Source: an uncultured Flavobacteriales bacterium (GTDB lineage Bacteria; Bacteroidota; Bacteroidia; Flavobacteriales; Schleiferiaceae). Taken from it: a stretch of 44,662 bases of DNA. The stretch covers positions 1-44,662 of the forward strand of contig CATMQD010000004.1 in NCBI GenBank assembly GCA_950073045.1, read 5' to 3'. The position numbers were made by a program, and so were the translations under genes. How positions within the stretch are numbered: the stretch's first letter is position 1; each line of letters starts with the position of its first letter. Positions 38,282-44,662 of this stretch are shown piece by piece. The notes below the pieces were generated by a model. That model had not been told where the DNA came from, ran no database searches, and worked only from the letters and a program-made list of their open reading frames with translations.

Positions 38282-39601
38282 ATGGAAGCATTAAAAGATA
38301 AACTCGAATCCTCCTTCCTAGTCTTTGAAAATGAACTCAATGGCGAGGCAGAAGGAACTTTACACGCCCGCAGGAGAGAAGCCTTTCAGCGATTTGTTGA
38401 AATGGGTTTTCCTACCAAAAGGCATGAGGAGTGGAAGTACACCAATCTTAAACCAATACTTAAACACGACTACCGCGTTTTTGTAAACGATGAGCAAACT
38501 GTTGATTTTAGCTCTATTAAGAAGTACTTTCTTAATGACGTAGATACCTATAAGCTGGTGTTTATCGATGGCTATTACAGCTCTTGGTTAAGCGAAACTA
38601 CTCATAGCGATTTCGACATCTGTACTTTTAGTAATATGCTTACGAAGTACAAGGATGTGGGCGAAAAGTATTTCAACAAGGCCCTTCCCGAAGATGAAGC
38701 CCTAGCCGCGGTTAATACCGCCTTTGCTAAAGAAGGCGCCTTTATTCGCATTAAGCGTGGTAAAACCGTAGACAAGCCAGTGGAAGTAATTTTTATTACT
38801 ACCGATCACGGTGTAGAAACTATGGCGCAGCCTCGTAACCTAGTTGTGGTAGAGGAAAATGCTGAGGTAAGCATCTTAGAACGGCACCAAAGCTTAAGCG
38901 AGAAAGAGGTTTTAACCAATACTGCTACCGAGATCTTCGCTTTGCGCGATTCTCGAGTGAATTACTATAAAATTCAAAATGATGCGCCTACCGCTTCGTT
39001 AATCGATAGTACCTCGGTGCGCCAATATCGCAACAGTAATGTAACTGTAGGGACCTATTCTTTTGGCGGGAAATTTACCCGTAATAATCTCAACTTCTTT
39101 TTAGAAGAAGAGCATACCGAAAGTCACTTAGACGGCATCACCGTTATTGATGGTAAGCAAACCGTAGATCATCATACTTTAGTAGATCATAAAGTGCCTA
39201 ATTGCTACTCGGATGAGATGTACAAAGGTATCTATGATGAAAGCGCACATGGTGTTTTCAACGGAAAGGTAATGGTGCATCCCCATGCCCAAAAAACCAA
39301 TGCCTTCCAACAGAACAATAATATTCTACTTACTGATAAGTCTTCTATTGATACCAAACCTCAGTTGGAGATTTATGCAGATGATGTACAGTGTTCACAT
39401 GGTTGTACCATCGGGCAATTAAATGAAGATGCACTCTTCTATCTAAAAACTCGCGGTATTCCCGAAAAAGAAGGCAAGGCATTATTGCTTTACGCTTTTG
39501 CCAATGATGGCCTTCGTAATGTTAAGATTCCAGTACTCCGCAAGAAGTTAAATCGACTAATTGCCAAGAAACTTAACGTGAATCTAGACTTCGAACTTTA
39601 A
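38282..39601 (+). CDS. sufD: Fe-S cluster assembly protein SufD
   Basis: FPTKRHEEWKYTNLKPIL, DHHTLVDHKVPNCYSDEMYKGIYDESAHGVFNGKVMVHPHAQKTNAFQQNNNILLTD. Confidence 0.95.
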   Translation: MEALKDKLESSFLVFENELNGEAEGTLHARRREAFQRFVEMGFPTKRHEEWKYTNLKPILKHDYRVFVNDEQTVDFSSIKKYFLNDVDTYKLVFIDGYYSSWLSETTHSDFDICTFSNMLTKYKDVGEKYFNKALPEDEALAAVNTAFAKEGAFIRIKRGKTVDKPVEVIFITTDHGVETMAQPRNLVVVEENAEVSILERHQSLSEKEVLTNTATEIFALRDSRVNYYKIQNDAPTASLIDSTSVRQYRNSNVTVGTYSFGGKFTRNNLNFFLEEEHTESHLDGITVIDGKQTVDHHTLVDHKVPNCYSDEMYKGIYDESAHGVFNGKVMVHPHAQKTNAFQQNNNILLTDKSSIDTKPQLEIYADDVQCSHGCTIGQLNEDALFYLKTRGIPEKEGKALLLYAFANDGLRNVKIPVLRKKLNRLIAKKLNVNLDFEL

Positions 39602-39610
39602 TACCCCACT

Positions 39611-40852
39611 ATGATCAGCGAAAGCGTGGCAGCCTTCCCCATTGAGAAAATAGGAAAAGACTTCCCAATTCTTCAGCAAGAAGTATATGGCAAGCCCTTG
39701 GTTTATTTTGATAATGCGGCTAGCACGCAAAAGCCGCAAGTGGTTATTGATGCCATTTCAGATTACTACCAACAGATAAATAGTAATGTGCATCGAGGTG
39801 TACACCATCTTAGTCAGAAGGCTACCGATGCTTTTGAGGCTTCTCGCGAAACAATTCGTAAGCACATTAATGCCCGCGAATCGCATGAAGTGCTATTTAC
39901 CAAAGGAACCACCGATAGCATCAATCTAGTGGCCAACTCCTTGTCGCAAGGAATGATAAAGGCCGGCGATGAGATTATCGTTTCCCACCTCGAACACCAT
40001 AGCAATATTGTGCCCTGGCAAATGCTTTGCGAGCGCACCGGGGCTAAGCTGCGCGTAATCCCTATCAATGAAAGGGGAGAGCTTATTCAGGAGGACTTTG
40101 AGAAACTACTGAACGCCAAAACAAAATTGGTAGCCGTAAACCACATCTCCAATGCATTGGGAGTAATCAACCCAATTAAGGAGATGATTGCCAAAGCCCA
40201 TGCCTCAGACGCCTGGGTTTTAATAGATGGTGCCCAGAGCATTCCACATATGAAGGTGGATGTACAGGATTTAGATGCCGACTTTTATGCCTTTAGTGGA
40301 CATAAAATTTTTGGTCCAACCGGTATTGGTGTCCTTTATGGTAAAGAAGCTTTACTAGAGCAGATGCCCCCCTATCAAGGTGGTGGCGAGATGATTGCGG
40401 AGGTGACCTTCGAGAAAACTACCTACGCCACTTTACCCCATAAATTTGAAGCGGGGACCCCACATATTGAAGGTGGAATCGTATTAGGTACAGCCATCGA
40501 TTATGTGAATAGTATCGGCCTAGAGGCTATTGCCGCTTATGAGCAAGAATTACTGCATTATGGGACTGAGCTTTTAAAAGATCGCTTTCCAGACCTGCGG
40601 ATTCTAGGGGATACCGAGCATAAAACCTCAGTTATTTCCTTCCTCTTGGGCGATATTCATCCTTATGATATTGGGGTTATTTTGGATAAACTGGGAGTAG
40701 CGGTGCGAACCGGGCATCATTGTACGCAACCAATTATGCAACACTTCGGAATCAGCGGTACCATTCGCGCTAGTTTTGCTTTTTACAATACTAAAGCGGA
40801 GATCGATCAAATGGCAGAGGCCCTCGAGAAAGCTCATAATATGCTAGCCTAG
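39611..40852 (+). CDS. sufS: Cysteine desulfurase SufS
   Basis: VYFDNAASTQKPQVVIDAI, SHLEHHSNIVPWQMLC, AFSGHKIFGPTGIGVLYGKEALLE, VRTGHHCTQPIM. Confidence 0.96.
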   Translation: MISESVAAFPIEKIGKDFPILQQEVYGKPLVYFDNAASTQKPQVVIDAISDYYQQINSNVHRGVHHLSQKATDAFEASRETIRKHINARESHEVLFTKGTTDSINLVANSLSQGMIKAGDEIIVSHLEHHSNIVPWQMLCERTGAKLRVIPINERGELIQEDFEKLLNAKTKLVAVNHISNALGVINPIKEMIAKAHASDAWVLIDGAQSIPHMKVDVQDLDADFYAFSGHKIFGPTGIGVLYGKEALLEQMPPYQGGGEMIAEVTFEKTTYATLPHKFEAGTPHIEGGIVLGTAIDYVNSIGLEAIAAYEQELLHYGTELLKDRFPDLRILGDTEHKTSVISFLLGDIHPYDIGVILDKLGVAVRTGHHCTQPIMQHFGISGTIRASFAFYNTKAEIDQMAEALEKAHNMLA

Positions 40853-40853
40853 A

Positions 40854-41780
40854 ATGAAGAAGTGGGTTTTAAAGGCGCTTATCCAAAAGCTGATTTCCTT
40901 TCTACCAGGTAGTAATAAAATCAATTATTGGTTCCAAAAGTATATTACCAAAGGAGTTCAGTTAAGCGACGAGTACTTTGGTGATAAGCTGGTACATGCT
41001 AATGATCACCTTCGACATTACAGCGGAGCAACTCGAAAAGAGAATTTTAGCAGTTTAGAGATTGGTACCGGTTGGTATCCGGTAGTTCCTATTTGCATGT
41101 ATTTAGCCGGTGCAGGGAAGGTAGTAAGCATCGACCTCAGTCGCTTACTAAACGAACAAGCCTTTAAGGAAACCATCTTAAAATTTAAAGCTTGGCTGAA
41201 GGAAGGGAAGTTAAAGAACTTTGAACCCTACTTCCTAGAAAGTAGAATTGTTCAGTTGGAGCGATTAGACCCCAAGCAGCTTGATCTTGAGGCACTTTTG
41301 GTGGCCTTTAATATGGAGTATCGAGTTGGAGATGCCCGCAATTTGGAGGATGCAGATGCCAGTTTCGACCTAATACATTCCAACAATGTTTTTGAACATA
41401 TCTATCCCCAAGTTTTAAAAGAGATCCTTTTAGAATTTAAACGCGTGCTGCGCTCAAAAGGAATGATGAGCCATTTTATTGATATGTCGGATCATTTTGC
41501 ACATCTCGATAATAGTATTACCATTTATAACTTTTTGCGTTTTAGCGAAAGCAGCTGGCGAATGATTGATAATAGCGTGCAGCCCCAAAATCGCTGGCGA
41601 TTGGCAGATTACCATCAGCTGTATAGCGAATTGGCTTTGGAAATAATTAAAGAAGAAGCGCGACCTGGGGATTTAGAGCAATTGGCAAAAGTGAAACTCG
41701 CTAAGCCCTATTCCGAGCGCAAAGCCGAAGATTTAGCCATTAGTCATGTTCACCTAGTAAATACCGTGAAAAATGCCTGA
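40854..41780 (+). CDS. Class I SAM-dependent methyltransferase within the suf operon
   Basis: SSLEIGTGWYPVVPICMYLAGAGKVVSIDLS (motif I), FDLIHSNNVFEHIYPQVLKEILLEFKRVLRSKGMMSHFIDMSDHFAH; 8-bp overlap with sufE. Confidence 0.85.
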   Translation: MKKWVLKALIQKLISFLPGSNKINYWFQKYITKGVQLSDEYFGDKLVHANDHLRHYSGATRKENFSSLEIGTGWYPVVPICMYLAGAGKVVSIDLSRLLNEQAFKETILKFKAWLKEGKLKNFEPYFLESRIVQLERLDPKQLDLEALLVAFNMEYRVGDARNLEDADASFDLIHSNNVFEHIYPQVLKEILLEFKRVLRSKGMMSHFIDMSDHFAHLDNSITIYNFLRFSESSWRMIDNSVQPQNRWRLADYHQLYSELALEIIKEEARPGDLEQLAKVKLAKPYSERKAEDLAISHVHLVNTVKNA

Positions 41781-42192
41781 TATTAAAGAAGTACAAGAAG
41801 ATATTATCGCCGAGTTCCAGATGTTTGACGACTGGATGCAGCGTTACGAATATTTAATTGATCTGGGGAAATCGCTTCCGCTGATCGACGATCAATATAA
41901 AGTTGATGATAATATAATTAAGGGTTGCCAAAGTAGAGTTTGGCTGCATGCTGATGGCGGTAAAAGCGAAGTGCATTTTACTGCCGACTCGGATGCGATT
42001 CTTACCAAAGGATTAATCGCCCTTTTAATTAGAGTATTTGATGGCCAGCCGGCCGAGTCGATTTCGGGTGCCGACCTCTATTTCCTCGATCAAATTGGAC
42101 TAAAGGAACATTTAAGTCCAACCCGTGCCAATGGACTATTGAGCATGGTAAAACAAATGAAGTTTTATGCCCTCGCCTTACAAGCGAATTAA
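41773..42192 (+). CDS. sufE: SufE-family sulfur acceptor
   Basis: DDWMQRYEYLIDLGKSLP, NIIKGCQSRVWLHA, LSPTRANGL. Confidence 0.95.
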   Translation: MPDIKEVQEDIIAEFQMFDDWMQRYEYLIDLGKSLPLIDDQYKVDDNIIKGCQSRVWLHADGGKSEVHFTADSDAILTKGLIALLIRVFDGQPAESISGADLYFLDQIGLKEHLSPTRANGLLSMVKQMKFYALALQAN

Positions 42193-42204
42193 CACCAAAA
42201 GATA

Positions 42205-42531
42205 ATGGCCATGAATGATGCGGAAATGCAAAAAGTGGGGGACGATATTGTAGATGTATTACGTTCCATTTTCGATCCGGAAATTCCGGTGAACATTTAC
42301 GAGCTTGGATTGATATATGACGTACAAGTGAGCTCGGAAGGAGATGTAAAAATCTTAATGACTTTAACCTCACCAAACTGTCCGGTAGCCGAAAGTTTAC
42401 CAGAAGAGGTAAAGCAAAAGGCTGGCACCATTGCCGAAGTAAATGAGGTGGAGGTAGAAATTACCTTCGATCCACCTTGGACTAAAGAAATGATGAGTGA
42501 AGAAGCCATGCTAGAACTAGGCTTTTTATAA
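42205..42531 (+). CDS. SUF-associated DUF59/MIP18-type protein (SufT-like)
   Basis: VLRSIFDPEIPVNIYELGLIYDV, MTLTSPNCPVAESLPEEVK, VEVEITFDPPWTKEMMSEEA. Confidence 0.94.
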   Translation: MAMNDAEMQKVGDDIVDVLRSIFDPEIPVNIYELGLIYDVQVSSEGDVKILMTLTSPNCPVAESLPEEVKQKAGTIAEVNEVEVEITFDPPWTKEMMSEEAMLELGFL

Positions 42532-43043
42532 TGGAAGAGATTCGAAACAAAGTTGCCGAAAGCGGCCTGATAACCCTTAGTCTGGAGGATTTTCACCCAG
42601 CAGGAAATCGCATGGAGCTAGATATAGCCCCTTGGCTCTTTGAAGAAATGATCTTAAAAGAAAAGGACTTTCGCGCCTACCTTAAGGAACACGATTGGTC
42701 CCTTTACCAAGATGCCTACGTAGCCGTATTTTGCTCTGCTGATGCCATAATCCCCCAATGGGCTTATATGCTCCTAGGGACTTATCTGCAAGGCATTGCT
42801 CGCGAAATTGTTTATGGTAATCGTGAAGATTTAGAGCTCTTACTGATGGACCGCTCTTTACGCGCTGTAGATTGGGAGGCCTATCGCGATCAACGCTTGA
42901 TAATAAAAGGTTGTGGCGATTTGCCGATTCCACCTCAGGCTTATTTGCGAATTGCCAGCTTATTAAAGCCAGTAGTAAAGTCATTGCTTTTTGGGGAAGC
43001 CTGTTCTACGGTTCCCATCTATAAAAATAAAGGTAAGAAATGA
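42531..43043 (+). CDS. DUF2480 family protein
   Basis: LEDFHPAGNRMELDIAPWLFEEMILKEKDFRAYLKEHDWSLYQDAYVAVFCSADAIIPQWAYMLL; TAATG junction with the SufT-like gene. Confidence 0.88.
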   Translation: MEEIRNKVAESGLITLSLEDFHPAGNRMELDIAPWLFEEMILKEKDFRAYLKEHDWSLYQDAYVAVFCSADAIIPQWAYMLLGTYLQGIAREIVYGNREDLELLLMDRSLRAVDWEAYRDQRLIIKGCGDLPIPPQAYLRIASLLKPVVKSLLFGEACSTVPIYKNKGKK

Positions 43044-43861
43044 CGGACTTCGATATCTTATCCGTTAAACACGCTATTCAAGAGCAGCGAAAAAAGCTGA
43101 TAAATCACCCTGTTTACCAGGAGCTTAATGATATTTCAAGTATCCGCATATTTATGGAGTACCATGTTTATGCGGTATGGGATTTTATGCTCCTGCTTAA
43201 GGATCTACAAAGGGGTTTAACCTCGGTGGGTGAAGTTTGGATGCCTACTCCTAATCGCTCTGCGCGACGTTTAATTAACGAGATTGTCTTTGGCGAAGAA
43301 AGCGATATCAATATCAATGGCAAGCCTAGTAGTCATTTTGAGATGTACCTCGACGCCATGAAGCAAGTGGGTGCCGATGTGAGTCCTGTAAACCGTTTAG
43401 TGCATAAATGTGTAGAAGGACATAGTTTAAAGTCTTTGATGAAATACAATGTAGCCGAGATTGAGCGCGCTCGCCTCGATTTTGTGCGTACCTCTTATGA
43501 TATCATCAAACAAGGTAAACTCCACGCCACGGCCGCCGCTTTTACCTTTGGTCGCGAAGATTTAATTCCCGATTTATTCTCTGAGATCATCCGGGATATG
43601 AATCAGCGTTTCGGTGGCGAGCTTAGTGCCTTTGTGTACTACCTCGACCGACACATTGAACTGGACGCAGATGAACATGGTCCTATGGCCGAAGAGATGA
43701 TTCGTGAGCTTTGTGGTAATGACTTACAAAAATGGGAAGATGCTAAACTCGCTTCTCAGCAAGCTTTGGAGGCCCGATTGAAATTGTGGGACGCGATTTT
43801 AAACAGCATTCGTTTATCGAAAGCAAGCATTTCTAAAGAAGAGCAAGTCCTAATAAGCTAG
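43040..43861 (+). CDS. DUF3050 family protein (heme-oxygenase-like fold)
   Basis: IRIFMEYHVYAVWDFMLLLKDLQR, SHFEMYLDAM, YYLDRHIELDADEHGPMAEEMI; 4-bp ATGA overlap with DUF2480. Confidence 0.85.
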   Translation: MTDFDILSVKHAIQEQRKKLINHPVYQELNDISSIRIFMEYHVYAVWDFMLLLKDLQRGLTSVGEVWMPTPNRSARRLINEIVFGEESDININGKPSSHFEMYLDAMKQVGADVSPVNRLVHKCVEGHSLKSLMKYNVAEIERARLDFVRTSYDIIKQGKLHATAAAFTFGREDLIPDLFSEIIRDMNQRFGGELSAFVYYLDRHIELDADEHGPMAEEMIRELCGNDLQKWEDAKLASQQALEARLKLWDAILNSIRLSKASISKEEQVLIS

Positions 43862-43863
43862 AA

Positions 43864-44662
43864 TTAGATTCCTTCAGGGATTTTCACACAATAGTTAAAC
43901 CGCCCATCATTAAAGTACATCACTCTGCGTAAGGGATCAATCTCGATGGCTTCCTTAATATTTCCAAATTGCTCCCTTTGCCTTTCGTTAATCAGGTTTT
44001 CACCAGTGTAGGCATTTATAATTCGGAGACCATCCGAACCAAAAAATAGCTTTCCCTCAAAATAGCTGAACCTCCCACTAAAGGTGTAGCCATAATCTTG
44101 CAAAATGGATTTTTGAAGTCCGCTTGCAGCATACAAAGTGACCAATTCGTCGCTATCTCCTTTAATAATCATAAGATCATCTTCCAGGTAGAAGTCTCCA
44201 GAGAAGAAGGAAATGTCTAAGGTTGGGGTGAATAGCTCTCTTAAATTCTTAAGCCAAAGGGTTCGACCATTTTGCAGATCCAGAGCAAAGGCATGACTAT
44301 TTACCAGCCCAAATACTTTTCCATCTTTAACCTTCAATGGAATTATTCCAGAATTCACCTCTAGATCTGTATTCCGCCACATTAAGGTATCGGCACTCAA
44401 GTTATAGGCGAATATATCGGTACGGGGACTTGTGCTTTTCCAGCTTCGGTTTTTCCATACCATGATTTGATCACCATTCCCAGCTTCACCAAAACCTATG
44501 GCACCAAAATCCGTGAGATAGTCATCATTTATTGTAAAGGCAAAAACCGTATCCCAATTTTCGGAGCTTACAGGACTGCGTATAATTGCTGCGCTCTCAT
44601 AATTATTGTAATCAATACTGGTGGCATAGATATCCGTGATCTTCTGATAAAACCGCCGTTCA
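43864..44662 (-). CDS. PQQ-like beta-propeller-type protein, N-terminus beyond the window edge
   Basis: ORF track starts at an internal Met (44463), but the frame is open to 44662 (...YNNYESAAIIRSPVSSENWDTVFAFTINDDYLTDFGAIGFGEAGNGDQIMVW...); FALDLQNGRTLWLKNL and RIINAYTGENLI resemble propeller repeats. Confidence 0.65.
   Translation of the reverse strand, partial: ERRFYQKITDIYATSIDYNNYESAAIIRSPVSSENWDTVFAFTINDDYLTDFGAIGFGEAGNGDQIMVWKNRSWKSTSPRTDIFAYNLSADTLMWRNTDLEVNSGIIPLKVKDGKVFGLVNSHAFALDLQNGRTLWLKNLRELFTPTLDISFFSGDFYLEDDLMIIKGDSDELVTLYAASGLQKSILQDYGYTFSGRFSYFEGKLFFGSDGLRIINAYTGENLINERQREQFGNIKEAIEIDPLRRVMYFNDGRFNYCVKIPEGI

Noticed and set aside
42029-42376. Antisense ORF across the sufE/sufT-like junction
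   Set aside because: Overlaps two conserved Suf genes on the opposite strand; composition typical of a spurious ORF.

Overview
44.7 kb of a Bacteroidota (Flavobacteriales-like) chromosome, densely coding. Evidence for the lineage is T9SS sorting tails, TAnnTTTG-type -7 boxes, DUF4296/DUF2480 proteins and the SufBCDS order. Most of it is housekeeping: trmB, tyrS, pyrC, polyprenol-P-mannose synthase, sdhCAB, pepP, thiL, and a sufA-B-C-D-S-(methyltransferase)-E-T-DUF2480-DUF3050 operon. The best candidate for an undescribed system is 2082-13828. There, PhoR/PhoB-like genes diverge from a block of a beta-helix-like surface lipoprotein, a TonB-dependent receptor, a 1210-aa T9SS protein and a Na/Pi cotransporter. 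The T9SS protein has three ~200-aa OB-fold-like repeats, two lamin-tail-like domains and a Calx-beta-like domain. It looks like an ExeM/NucH-type extracellular nuclease without the nuclease domain. The divergent promoter region carries TTAAC-type direct repeats at exactly 11-bp periodicity (TTAA cores at 3996/4007/4018 and 3871/3882), the geometry of PhoB/PhoP boxes. Each gene of the block is followed by a strong hairpin plus T-tract just before the next start codon. I infer a phosphate-starvation system that may capture organophosphate or extracellular DNA at the cell surface. The second notable locus is an AbiEi/AbiEii-type toxin-antitoxin pair whose toxin is cut by one in-frame TAA, with the remainder of the gene still open in the same frame, and an 8-bp inverted-repeat operator upstream. 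No tRNA, rRNA, CRISPR or IS element was recognised.
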